A stretch of DNA of 64,000 bases from Lewinella sp. IMCC34183 (GTDB lineage Bacteria; Bacteroidota; Bacteroidia; Chitinophagales; Saprospiraceae): NCBI RefSeq assembly GCF_003390915.1, contig NZ_QMEM01000001.1, forward strand, positions 992,001-1,056,000. The letters are read 5' to 3'. Shown piece by piece: positions 31,353 through 39,980 of this stretch. The stretch's first letter is position 1. Every line of letters starts with the position of its first letter. The translations under genes and the position numbers were made by a program. The notes below the pieces were generated by a model. It did not search any database. It had not been told where the DNA came from and saw only the letters and a list, made by a program, of their open reading frames with translations.

Positions 31353-32360
31353 ATGAACGGTTTGAAAAAAACGCGCGACCGGCTCGCGCAGCGCATCGAG
31401 GGAGTGACCCCCGCCGGCTTCGCGGCCCTGGCCCTGGAGGTGTTCCGGTACCAGGCGGCCAATAACCTAATCTACGCCCAATACCTCGAATTGTTGCGTG
31501 TGGATCCGCTAGCCGTAACCCGCCGGACCGACATTCCCCACTTGCCCATCAGTCTGTTCAAGACCCACCGCCTGCGCAGCGGCGATTGGGAACCGGCGCG
31601 CACCTTCCGCAGCAGCGGTACCACCGGTACGGCCACGAGCCGCCACGACCTGCGGCAGGACGACTGGTACCGCACCGGCACCATCCGCACCTTCGAGGCC
31701 CGGTACGGCCCCCTGCCCGGGCGGGTCGTGCTGGCGCTCCTGCCAGCCTATTTGGAGCGCGAAGGATCCAGCCTCGTATATATGGCCCGGGAATTCATCG
31801 CGCGCAGCGGTGATGAGCGCTCCGGATTCTTCCTCGATGACCTGCCCGGCCTCGCCACCCGGCTGGCGGAGCTCCACGCCGCCGGTACGCCTACCCTGTT
31901 GCTGGGGGTCAGCTTCGCGCTGCTCGACCTGGCCGAGCGGTTTCCGCAGCCCCTGGGCAAGACAATCGTTATGGAAACCGGCGGTATGAAGGGAAGGCGG
32001 CGGGAACTGACGCGCCCCGAGCTGCACGCCGTTCTGGCGACGGCCTTCGAGGTTCCCGTGATCCACAGCGAGTACGGCATGACCGAGCTCCTGTCGCAGG
32101 CCTACGCTCCCCGCGCCGGCCGCTTTCATCCCGCTGCCACGTTATCGGTGACGCCCCGCGAGGTGACGGACCCCTTTACCCCCGCTCCCCGCGGCCGTAC
32201 CGCGGCCCTGAACCTGACCGACCTGGCGAACCTCGACACCGTGAGCTTCATTGCCAGTGACGACCTGGGGCGGGTCTTTGCAGACGGTACGTTTGAGGTG
32301 CTTGGCCGGCTGGATGCTTCCGACGTGCGCGGATGCAATCTTCTGGTCGGGGACATTTGA
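31353..32360 (+). CDS. LuxE-like acyl-protein synthetase / acyltransferase
   Basis: Protein of 335 residues from the adenylate-forming superfamily branch that includes LuxE. The nucleotide-binding motif is FRSSGTTGTATSRH (about residues 87-100), preceded by PHLPISLFKTHRLRSG. HSEYGMTELLSQAY (about residue 231) corresponds to the adenylation-domain motif with the conserved Glu, and the end reads FEVLGRLDASDVRGCNLLV, the GR-D adenylation hinge. No large C-terminal subdomain follows, as in LuxE. Such proteins activate fatty acids or other carboxylates in Bacteroidota, but no luciferase genes are present, so the substrate is unknown. It may serve cell-surface or flexirubin-like chemistry; that is speculation. 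Confidence 0.82.
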   Translation: MNGLKKTRDRLAQRIEGVTPAGFAALALEVFRYQAANNLIYAQYLELLRVDPLAVTRRTDIPHLPISLFKTHRLRSGDWEPARTFRSSGTTGTATSRHDLRQDDWYRTGTIRTFEARYGPLPGRVVLALLPAYLEREGSSLVYMAREFIARSGDERSGFFLDDLPGLATRLAELHAAGTPTLLLGVSFALLDLAERFPQPLGKTIVMETGGMKGRRRELTRPELHAVLATAFEVPVIHSEYGMTELLSQAYAPRAGRFHPAATLSVTPREVTDPFTPAPRGRTAALNLTDLANLDTVSFIASDDLGRVFADGTFEVLGRLDASDVRGCNLLVGDI

Positions 32361-32564
32361 ACGAGGCGGCTGCCTACTCAGTCCGGCAAAACGACTTTAT
32401 ATTTACACAATTATCATTTGCTGGACTTGCCCCGAAGCACGCGCCGGCCCGGAGAAAGCGACTCCGGCAGGCGGCACCGCGCCGAATGCAAGTTGTGACA
32501 AATGGTCTACTTTTATCCTGCTCCCGGACCACCCGGTGTAGTATATCGATCGCGCCCCTTGAAT

Positions 32565-33599
32565 ATGAATAAGCGAAAAAAGCAAGTAACCATTTACGAC
32601 CTGGCCACCGAACTGAAGGTGGCTCCGTCGACGGTATCCCGGGCGCTGAAGGACCACAGTAGTATCGGTAAGGAAACGATCGCGGCCGTGAAAGAGTTGG
32701 CCAGAAAACGTGGATACCGCACGAACACCATGGCCAGCAACCTGCGGAAGCAGCAGACGACCACCATCGGGGTGCTGGTACCCTGGATCAACCACCCCTT
32801 CATCTCCAACCTGATCGCCGGTATCGAAGCCGAGGCCCGGGCTGCCGGATACGAGGTCATCATCTCCCAGTCCCAGGATTCCTACGAGAACGAGGTGGCT
32901 AATGCCAGGGCCCTGTTCAGCAGCCGAATCCACGCACTTATCGTGTCGCTGGCCATGGAAACCACCCACTACGACCACATCACCGAGATCATCCAGAGTG
33001 GGACCCCGGTGATCTTCGTAGACCGGATACCCTGGGAAATCGAAGGGTACCGGGTCATGATCGATAACTTCAGTACCGCCCGGGTTGCCACCCAGCACCT
33101 AATCGACCAGGGATGCCGCAGGATAGCTCTCCTCGGGGGTGCCCGGAATCAGGTAATCTACCACGAGCGGGAATCCGGTTACCGAACCGCCCTGCAGGAA
33201 AACGGGATCGAGATCGATGAGCGGCTCATCCTGGCCTCCGGGCAGCTGGGGCAGGAGGAAGGCTACCGATTTACCCGCCACCTGTTTGACGAAAACCTTG
33301 CCCCGGACGGCCTCTTCAGTACCATGGACATTGCCGCGGTGGGGGCCATGAAATACGCCCGTTCGGCCGGTATCTGCATCCCCGAGCAGCTGGCCGTAAT
33401 CGGTTTTAACGACGACCCCGTGTGCGAGATCATCGAACCGGGGCTTTCATCCATGTCCCATCCCGCAACCGAGATGGGGCGCAAGGCCCTCCAACAGGCA
33501 CTCCGTCTCGCCAATCCCAAGAAGCCGCCCCCCGCCAGCGAGGTCAATTTAGCTACCGGACTGGTGATACGCGCCTCTTCCCTGCGGACCGGCCACTAA
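32565..33599 (+). CDS. LacI-family transcriptional regulator
   Basis: Regulator of 344 residues. The N-terminal helix-turn-helix reads VTIYDLATELKVAPSTVSRA with the hinge RKRGYRTNTMASNLRK, and the ligand-binding domain starts TIGVLVPWINHPFISNLIAG. Later motifs include PVIFVDRIPWE, RRIALLGG and LAVIGFNDDPVCEIIEPGLS, all typical. I choose the ATG at 32565, since the frame from 32502 adds a sequence with no family match in front of the HTH. It lies immediately upstream of, and in the same direction as, the xylanase operon, with a LacI-type operator in between, so it most likely controls that operon. Confidence 0.93.
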   Translation: MNKRKKQVTIYDLATELKVAPSTVSRALKDHSSIGKETIAAVKELARKRGYRTNTMASNLRKQQTTTIGVLVPWINHPFISNLIAGIEAEARAAGYEVIISQSQDSYENEVANARALFSSRIHALIVSLAMETTHYDHITEIIQSGTPVIFVDRIPWEIEGYRVMIDNFSTARVATQHLIDQGCRRIALLGGARNQVIYHERESGYRTALQENGIEIDERLILASGQLGQEEGYRFTRHLFDENLAPDGLFSTMDIAAVGAMKYARSAGICIPEQLAVIGFNDDPVCEIIEPGLSSMSHPATEMGRKALQQALRLANPKKPPPASEVNLATGLVIRASSLRTGH

Positions 33600-33664
33600 A
33601 CAGCTCGGCGGGATTTGATCGCCCTGATCCGGTGGTCTCCTACACAATCGATTTCGTGAATAAA

Positions 33665-33682
33665 GATAAACGCTTACATTGT
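33665..33682 (+). promoter_or_regulatory. LacI/CRE-type operator overlapping a promoter before the GH10 gene
   Basis: GATAAACGCTTACA (33665-33678) matches the general LacI/CcpA operator pattern TGWAANCGNTNWCA at 12 of 14 positions with a central CG. TACATTGT (33675-33682), a -7-like element, overlaps its right half, so binding would block transcription. It lies between lacI and the xylanase gene, 52 bp before the xylanase ATG. Confidence 0.5.
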
Positions 33683-33733
33683 CGATTCCTTCGGCCCGCC
33701 CGGGTCGCATCCGGTTTCCTTAAAACGCTCGAC

Positions 33734-34870
33734 ATGCCAAAATTCCCCCTCCTTTCCCTGTTGTCCGCCTTACTGGTTGCCGTGCTGGCCGCCTGTGCGG
33801 GCACCAACGTCGCGTCAAACGCACCCGCCACCCCGGGCGCGCCTTCGCTCGCCGAGGTGTACGCCGATAATTTCTACATCGGTGCGGCGGTCAATGCGCG
33901 TCAGATCTCCGGTCGGGATACTGCCGGGCTGCGCCTTCTCGCCTCCGACTTCAGCTCCATTACCCCCGAGAACGTGATGAAGTGGGAGGAGATCCAGCCC
34001 GGGCCCGACACCTACACCTGGGAACTGGCCGACGGCTACGTGGAGCTCGGCGAGCGCCTGGATATGTGGATCATCGGCCACACGTTGGTCTGGCACAGCC
34101 AGTTACCGGCGTACGTCCGGGAAACCACGGACCCGGACCAGCTGCGTGCCTACATGGAGGACCACATCCGCACGGTGGCCGGCCGCTATGCGGGCCGGAT
34201 CGACGGCTGGGACGTGCTCAACGAGGCGCTCAACGAAGACGGCAGCTACCGCGAGTCGGTATTCTACAAAGTCCTCGGCGAGCAGTATATCGTAGACGCC
34301 TTCCGGTTGGCGGCCGAGGCGGCACCGAATACCCAGCTCTACTACAACGACTACAACCTTAATAATCCCCAAAAGCGGCAGGGCGTCCTGCGCCTCGTCA
34401 AGCTGCTGCAGGACAACGGCGTGCGCATCGACGGTGTCGGCATGCAGGGCCATTACAACCTCAACGGACCGCCGATCGCGGAAGTGGAGGCCAGCATCGA
34501 TGCCTACGCAGGCACCGGCGTAAATGTCATGATTACCGAGCTGGACCTCACCACCCTCCCCAATCCCTGGGACCTCGACGGGGCCGACGTGAATCAGGAC
34601 TTCGAGAACAGTCCGGAAATGAACCCCTACCCCGACGGGCTCCCCGATTCGGTCTCTACTAAGATTGCCGATCGCTACGCCGATCTGTTCGACCTTTTCC
34701 TGCGCAAGGACGAGGCGGTGACCCGGGTGACGCTCTGGGGCATCAACGACGCCCAGACCTGGCTGAACAACTGGCCCATTCGCGGACGCACCAACTATCC
34801 GTTGCTCTTCGACCGGGAATCGCGTCCCAAAGAAGCCTACGACCGTCTTCTTACCCTCAAGGATAACTGA
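33734..34870 (+). CDS. GH10 endo-1,4-beta-xylanase lipoprotein
   Basis: Endoxylanase of 378 residues. The signal MPKFPLLSLLSALLVAVLAAC predicts a lipoprotein, anchored in the outer membrane. The GH10 barrel contains TPENVMKWEEIQP, GHTLVWHSQLP, the acid/base Glu164 in WDVLNEAL and the nucleophile Glu269 in MITELDLT; YYNDYN and GIGMQGH-like GVGMQGHYN are also family marks. The frame extends upstream to 33422 inside lacI, but the lipoprotein signal fixes the start at 33734. It is the first structural gene of the operon, 8 bp before the symporter gene, and would release xylo-oligosaccharides for uptake. Confidence 0.96.
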   Translation: MPKFPLLSLLSALLVAVLAACAGTNVASNAPATPGAPSLAEVYADNFYIGAAVNARQISGRDTAGLRLLASDFSSITPENVMKWEEIQPGPDTYTWELADGYVELGERLDMWIIGHTLVWHSQLPAYVRETTDPDQLRAYMEDHIRTVAGRYAGRIDGWDVLNEALNEDGSYRESVFYKVLGEQYIVDAFRLAAEAAPNTQLYYNDYNLNNPQKRQGVLRLVKLLQDNGVRIDGVGMQGHYNLNGPPIAEVEASIDAYAGTGVNVMITELDLTTLPNPWDLDGADVNQDFENSPEMNPYPDGLPDSVSTKIADRYADLFDLFLRKDEAVTRVTLWGINDAQTWLNNWPIRGRTNYPLLFDRESRPKEAYDRLLTLKDN

Positions 34871-34878
34871 TCCCCCCA

Positions 34879-36357
34879 ATGTCGATCGAAAACCACAAGC
34901 TTTCCGTCACCGAAAAGGTGGGCTATGCCCTCGGTGACCTGGCCGCCAACCTGATCTTTCAGACGCTGGTGACCTTCATAGCCTTCTTCTATACCGACGT
35001 GTACGGTATTCCGGCCGGCTGGGCGGCCTTCATCATCTTCTGGGCCGGCATTCTGGGCGGCGCGGTCTTCACCCCCATCATGGGGGCGATCGCCGACCGT
35101 ACCCGCACCCGCTGGGGCAAATTCCGGCCGTGGGTGCTGTGGACGGCCATTCCCTTCGGCGTGATCGTGATGCTCACCTTCGCCACGCCCGACTTCGCTC
35201 CTACCGGCAAACTCATCTACGCCGGCATCACCTACCTCCTGCTGGTGATGATCTACTCGGCCAACAACCTCCCGTACAGCGCCCTCAGTGGTGTCCTCAC
35301 CGGCAGTATGTCCGAGCGTAACAGCCTTTCCAGCTACCGCTTCGTGGCGGTGATGATCGCCCAGTTCATCATCCAGGTGCTTGTACTGCCCATTGTGCTG
35401 ATCCTGGGCGACGGGGACAAGGCCGTCGGCTTCGAGCGCACCATGACCATCCTGGCCGTTGCCGGTGTCGTCATGTTCTTCATCACCTTCCTGACCACCA
35501 AGGAACGGGTGATCCCCCGCCCCGAACAGGAATCCAGCGTCAAGGCGGACCTCAAGGACCTGGTGCACAATCGCCCCTGGCTCATCATGCTGGCCCTGAC
35601 GACCCTGGTGTTCGTGGCCCTGGCCCTGAAGGGCGGCTCCTACGTCTACTACTTTTCGGAGTACATGAACGAGCCCGCCCTCGTCGCATTCCTGCAACAG
35701 ATCGGCTTCAACGGCTTCATCGACGGCCTCAACGGCATGCTGACGGGGATGGGACTCACTGAATTCCGCTGGCCGGAAGATCCCGCCACCTCGGCCTTCA
35801 GCCTCTACAATGCCACGAGCATCATCTGCCAGATCATCGGCATCTTCTTCAGCAAGGGACTGGCCGACCGCTTCGGCAAGCGCAATGTGTTCGGCATCGG
35901 ACTCTTCATTTCCACGCTCTTTTTGCTGGTCTACATCGTGCTGCCCCCCGACGCGGTAGGACTGGTGTTCCTGGCACAGATCGGCCACGGACTGGCCTAC
36001 GGCGTCACGGTACCGCTGCTCTGGGCGATGATTGCCGACGTAGCCGACTACTCGGAATGGAAAAACAACCGCCGGGCTACCGCAATTATCTTCTCCGCGA
36101 TGATCTTCGGCCTGAAGGTCGGCCTGGCGATCGGCGGCGCACTGGTGGCCATACTGTTGTCGGCCTACGGCTACCAGGCCGGAGCGGCGGAGCAGACGCC
36201 CGACACCGTGGCCGGCATCCGGCTGCTGGTGAGTCTCTTCGCCTCCCTACCCTTCCTGATCGGCTGTGGCCTGCTGTACTTCTACGAAATAGACAAGAAA
36301 ATGGAAGACCAGATCGAACAGGACCTGCTCGTCAGCCGCGCAAAGAACGTGGCCTAA
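34879..36357 (+). CDS. GPH-family (MelB-like) sugar:cation symporter
   Basis: Inner-membrane transporter of 492 residues with about 12 hydrophobic helices. The N-terminal KVGYALGDLAANLIFQTLVT and the loop IADRTRTRWGKFRPWVLW are hallmark GPH motifs, with the Asp-Arg and WGKFRP residues in the cation and conformational sites. A second half repeats the pattern (KGLADRFGKRNVFGIG) and ends with DVADYSEWKNNRRATAI. Members carry xylosides and other oligosaccharides with sodium or proton. It lies between GH10 and GH43 genes, so xylo-oligosaccharide import is the likely job. This replaces a SusCD pair, which is absent here. Confidence 0.93.
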   Translation: MSIENHKLSVTEKVGYALGDLAANLIFQTLVTFIAFFYTDVYGIPAGWAAFIIFWAGILGGAVFTPIMGAIADRTRTRWGKFRPWVLWTAIPFGVIVMLTFATPDFAPTGKLIYAGITYLLLVMIYSANNLPYSALSGVLTGSMSERNSLSSYRFVAVMIAQFIIQVLVLPIVLILGDGDKAVGFERTMTILAVAGVVMFFITFLTTKERVIPRPEQESSVKADLKDLVHNRPWLIMLALTTLVFVALALKGGSYVYYFSEYMNEPALVAFLQQIGFNGFIDGLNGMLTGMGLTEFRWPEDPATSAFSLYNATSIICQIIGIFFSKGLADRFGKRNVFGIGLFISTLFLLVYIVLPPDAVGLVFLAQIGHGLAYGVTVPLLWAMIADVADYSEWKNNRRATAIIFSAMIFGLKVGLAIGGALVAILLSAYGYQAGAAEQTPDTVAGIRLLVSLFASLPFLIGCGLLYFYEIDKKMEDQIEQDLLVSRAKNVA

Positions 36358-36370
36358 AATTATTTCTCCT

Positions 36371-37381
36371 ATGGAACAGGAACCCGATTACAACCAACTC
36401 GAGACCCGGGCGCTTTCCGCCCCGCTGGTCCGGCACATCTACACGGCCGACCCCTCGGCCCACGTCTTTGAAGGCAAGATCTACATCTACCCATCCCACG
36501 ACATCGATGCCGGCATCCCCTTCAACGACAATGGCGACCACTTCGGCATGGAGGATTACCACGTGCTGTCGATGGACGCCCCCTTCGGCGAAACCACCGA
36601 CCACGGCGTGGCACTGCACGTGGACGACGTGCCCTGGGCCTCCCGGCAGATGTGGGCCCCGGACGCCACCGAGAAGGATGGCACCTACTACTTCTACTTT
36701 CCCGCCCGCGACCAGGAGGGTCGCTTCCGCATCGGCGTAGCCACCGGCGACCGCCCCGAGGGCCCCTTTACCGCCCAGCCGGAGGCCATCCGCGGCAGCT
36801 ACTCCATCGACCCGGCCGTCTTTGCCGATGACGACGGCGCGTTTTACATGTACTTCGGCGGTCTCTGGGGCGGGCAGTTGCAGGAATACCGCGACAATAC
36901 CTTCCATCCCGACCACAAGGAACCGGAAGGCGACGCCCGTGCCCTGGGTCCCCTCGTGGCAAAGCTCACCGACGACCTACTGGAATTTGCCGAAGAGGTA
37001 CGCGAGATCAATATCGTAGACGAGAACGGCGTTCCGATGCGGGCCGGCGACAACGACCGGCGCTTCTTCGAGGCCGCCTGGATGCACAAGCACGACGGCA
37101 CCTACTACTTCTCCTACTCTACCGGCGACACCCACTACATCTGCTACGCCACGGGCGATTCACCGTACGGCCCCTTCACCTACCGCGGACGCATACTGGA
37201 CCCCGTGATCGGTTGGACCACCCACCACTCCATTTGCGCCTACGAGGACCGGTGGTTCCTTTTTTACCACGATTCCGTACTTTCCCGCGGCGTAACCCAT
37301 TTGCGCTCGGTCAAGATGGCCGAAATCACCCACCGCGCGGACGGCAGCATCGCCACCCTCGACCCCTATCCGGGGAACTAG
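36371..37381 (+). CDS. GH43 beta-xylosidase / alpha-L-arabinofuranosidase-like enzyme
   Basis: Five-bladed beta-propeller glycosidase of 336 residues with no signal peptide, so cytoplasmic. The three GH43 acidic residues are visible: the Asp base in IYTADPSAHVFEGKIYIYPS, the second Asp in SIDPAVFADDDGAFYMYFGG and the acid Glu in FFEAAWMHKHDGTYYF. It is translated 13 bp after the symporter gene and would split imported xylo-oligosaccharides into pentoses. Xylosidase versus arabinofuranosidase activity cannot be decided from sequence alone. Confidence 0.93.
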   Translation: MEQEPDYNQLETRALSAPLVRHIYTADPSAHVFEGKIYIYPSHDIDAGIPFNDNGDHFGMEDYHVLSMDAPFGETTDHGVALHVDDVPWASRQMWAPDATEKDGTYYFYFPARDQEGRFRIGVATGDRPEGPFTAQPEAIRGSYSIDPAVFADDDGAFYMYFGGLWGGQLQEYRDNTFHPDHKEPEGDARALGPLVAKLTDDLLEFAEEVREINIVDENGVPMRAGDNDRRFFEAAWMHKHDGTYYFSYSTGDTHYICYATGDSPYGPFTYRGRILDPVIGWTTHHSICAYEDRWFLFYHDSVLSRGVTHLRSVKMAEITHRADGSIATLDPYPGN

Positions 37382-37411
37382 TTATTCGAACCCTTCAGCA
37401 CTGATACCCGT

Positions 37412-38224
37412 ATGCCCGACTTATTCGACCTGACCGGCAAAAACGCTTTGCTCACCGGAGGTACCGGCGCCCTCGGTACCGCTATGGCCCAGGGGCTACT
37501 CAAAGCCGGTGCGCGCGTCGCCCTGCTGAGCCGCAACCCCGACAACCTCAAAAGCGCGGCGGAAGAATTGGACGGGGACGCAGGTGCGGTGATCCTACTC
37601 CGCGGCGATGTCACGGACCGGGCCTCGCTCGAGGCGGCCCGCGACGAGATCCGGGAAAAGTGGGGCAAGCTGGACATTCTGGTCAACGCCGCCGGCGGAA
37701 ACCGGCCGGGCGCGACCATCGGTCCGGACCAAAGCTTCTTCGACCTCAGCCTCGAGGACTTCGCCGGCGTCAGTAAGCTCAACCTCGACGGTACGGTGAT
37801 CCCCTGCCTGATCTTCGGCGAGCTACTCACCGAAAACGGCGGCACCATCGTCAACATCTCCAGTATGGCCGCCGACCGCGCCATCACCCGCGTAGTGGGT
37901 TACAGCGCCGCCAAGGCCGGAATCGACAACTTCACCAAGTGGCTGGCCGTGGAAATGGCCCGCAAGTACGATGGAAAGGTTCGGGTAAACGCTATCGCCC
38001 CGGGCTTCTTCATCGGCGAGCAGAACCGCCGCCTGCTGCTCGAGGAGGACGGCTCGCTCACCACCCGCGGCAAGACCATCATCGCCGCTACGCCCATGAA
38101 CCGGTTTGGCGAAGCGGACGAACTGATGACCACCCTCGTGTACCTCTGCGCCGACGCCAGCAGCTTCGTGACCGGCATCGTCGTACCCGTCGACGGTGGC
38201 TTCAGCGCCTTCTCGGGCGTATGA
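37412..38224 (+). CDS. SDR-family oxidoreductase, possibly D-mannonate oxidoreductase (fructuronate reductase)
   Basis: Short-chain dehydrogenase of 270 residues. The NAD(P)-binding motif is TGGTGALGTAMAQGL near residue 15, NAAGG is at about residue 92, the catalytic Ser is in NISSMAA and the Tyr-Lys pair in VGYSAAKAG (about residues 167-171). SFVTGIVVPVDGGFSAFSGV at the end is typical of the subgroup often annotated as mannonate oxidoreductase. Being last in a xylan operon, 30 bp after the GH43 gene, it may process glucuronic-acid side groups of glucuronoxylan; that assignment is inference, and no uxuA or uxaC is visible here. Confidence 0.8.
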   Translation: MPDLFDLTGKNALLTGGTGALGTAMAQGLLKAGARVALLSRNPDNLKSAAEELDGDAGAVILLRGDVTDRASLEAARDEIREKWGKLDILVNAAGGNRPGATIGPDQSFFDLSLEDFAGVSKLNLDGTVIPCLIFGELLTENGGTIVNISSMAADRAITRVVGYSAAKAGIDNFTKWLAVEMARKYDGKVRVNAIAPGFFIGEQNRRLLLEEDGSLTTRGKTIIAATPMNRFGEADELMTTLVYLCADASSFVTGIVVPVDGGFSAFSGV

Positions 38225-38299
38225 TCGCAGCCCGGGCCTGGGAGTTCTCGAACGGCAATACGTACCTTGTGGTCCCCTAACCACAAAAGCATTGCGTTC

Positions 38300-39871
38300 A
38301 TGCAACACCATAATCTGCGCGAGAACCTCAAGGTAGCCGCCCTGGTGGAAGATACCATCACCAAGGGACAGGGCCACCTGAGCGACACCGGAGCACTTAT
38401 CATCAATACCGGATCCTTCACGGGCCGCTCGCCCAAGGACCGCTACATCGTCGAGGACGACATCACCCGCGACACCGTCGACTGGGGGAATATCAACATT
38501 CCGATCACCTCCGACACCTTCGAAAAGCTCCAGGCCAAGACCCTGGAGTACGCCAAGTCGCTGGACGAGGTGTACGTACGTGATGCCTACGCCTGCGCCA
38601 GCCGCAAGTACCGGATCAACATCCGGGTATTCACCGAGTACCCCTGGCAGAATATGTTTGCCTACAACATGTTTCTCCGCCCCGACGGCGAGCGGATCAC
38701 CAACCTGCTGACCGACGAGTGGACGATCTACGCCTTTCCCGGCGTGACCGCCGACCCGGCCGTTCACGGCACCCGGCAGGAGAACTACAGCATCATCAAC
38801 TTCACCGAGAAGACCATCCTCATCGGCGGCACGGCCTACACCGGTGAGATCAAAAAGGGCATCTTCTCGGTCCTCAACTACGTACTCCCCACCCGCCGGG
38901 AGGTGCTCAGCATGCACTGCTCCGCGAACGTGGGTACCAAGGGCGACACCGCCCTCTTCTTCGGGCTTTCCGGTACCGGTAAGACGACCCTGAGCAACGA
39001 CCCCGACCGGCGCCTGATCGGCGACGACGAGCACGGCTGGAGCCAGGCCAACGTGTTCAACCTCGAGGGTGGCTGCTACGCCAAGGTCATCGACCTCAGC
39101 GAAACCAAGGAGCCGCAGATCTACCGCGCCATCAAGTTCGGCGCCCTGCTGGAGAATATCGGATTGAAGGAGGACGGGCACACCCCCGACTACGAAGACG
39201 ATAGTATCACCCAGAACACCCGCGTGAGCTACCCGATCTACCACATCGACAACATCATGTACAACAGCCGGGGGGATCTGCCCCGGAATATCTTCTTCCT
39301 CACCTGCGACGCCTTCGGTGTCCTGCCGCCCCTCAGCAAGCTCACGCCCGAGCAGGCCATGTACCACTTCATCAGCGGGTACACCGCCAAGATCGCCGGT
39401 ACGGAGGCGGGCATTACCGAACCGCAAGCTACCTTTTCCGCCTGTTTCGGCGCCCCCTTCATCCCCCTGCACCCTACCCACTACGCGGGTATGCTGGGCA
39501 ACAAGCTCAAGCAATCGGAGCAGGACGGCGAGCCCATCAACGTCTGGCTCATCAATACCGGCTGGACCGGGGGTGCCTACGGGGACGGTTCCCGGATCGA
39601 GCTGGCGTTCACCCGGTCCATGATCAAGGCCGCCCTCACCGGGGCCCTGGACGATGCGACCTACGTGACCGATCCCGTCTTCGGACTCAGCCGGCCCACC
39701 CACTGCCCGGACGTACCGAACGCTATCCTCAACCCGCGCGATACCTGGCGCAACGAGGACCAGTACGACGTGGCCGCCACCCGCCTCGCGGAACTGTTCC
39801 ACAAGAACTTCGCCAAGTACGCCAGCGAAGCCGACGAGGCCATCGTCGAGGCCGGACCCCAGGAGGTCTAG
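38300..39871 (+). CDS. pckA: Phosphoenolpyruvate carboxykinase (ATP)
   Basis: Gluconeogenic enzyme of 523 residues that converts oxaloacetate and ATP to phosphoenolpyruvate. The ATP-type fingerprint is complete: TGRSPKDRYIVED, MHCSANVG, the kinase P-loop GLSGTGKTTLS from residue 222, LIGDDEHGWS for metal binding and NTRVSYPIYHIDN. I use the ATG at 38300; the frame opens at a TTG (38267) inside the promoter-like TACCTTGT. It lies 75 bp after the SDR gene and probably has its own promoter. The C-terminus is Ala/Glu-rich and somewhat degenerate. Confidence 0.97.
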   Translation: MQHHNLRENLKVAALVEDTITKGQGHLSDTGALIINTGSFTGRSPKDRYIVEDDITRDTVDWGNINIPITSDTFEKLQAKTLEYAKSLDEVYVRDAYACASRKYRINIRVFTEYPWQNMFAYNMFLRPDGERITNLLTDEWTIYAFPGVTADPAVHGTRQENYSIINFTEKTILIGGTAYTGEIKKGIFSVLNYVLPTRREVLSMHCSANVGTKGDTALFFGLSGTGKTTLSNDPDRRLIGDDEHGWSQANVFNLEGGCYAKVIDLSETKEPQIYRAIKFGALLENIGLKEDGHTPDYEDDSITQNTRVSYPIYHIDNIMYNSRGDLPRNIFFLTCDAFGVLPPLSKLTPEQAMYHFISGYTAKIAGTEAGITEPQATFSACFGAPFIPLHPTHYAGMLGNKLKQSEQDGEPINVWLINTGWTGGAYGDGSRIELAFTRSMIKAALTGALDDATYVTDPVFGLSRPTHCPDVPNAILNPRDTWRNEDQYDVAATRLAELFHKNFAKYASEADEAIVEAGPQEV

Positions 39872-39910
39872 CCTCACCGCAGGTACAGTAAAAGTTGACG
39901 TACGATTTAT

Positions 39911-39943
39911 CGGAGCGGTCGGGCCTGTGGCCCGGCCGCTCCG
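39911..39943. terminator. Bidirectional hairpin between pckA and the lpxL-like gene
   Basis: A 15-bp GC-rich inverted repeat with a 3-base loop and one mismatch lies between the two convergent genes. T-tracts on either side are poor (CTGTTTA on plus; ATAAATCG on minus), so efficiency is uncertain. Confidence 0.65.
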
Positions 39944-39980
39944 CTGTTTAGAGGTGTCACCCAGCTAGTTACGGTGCCCT

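Noticed and set aside
37823-39877. 684-codon minus-strand frame antisense to pckA and the SDR gene
   Set aside because: The plus strand holds two complete enzymes with all motifs; the antisense frame has no family features and is composed of Val/Gly/Asp-rich low-complexity sequence.
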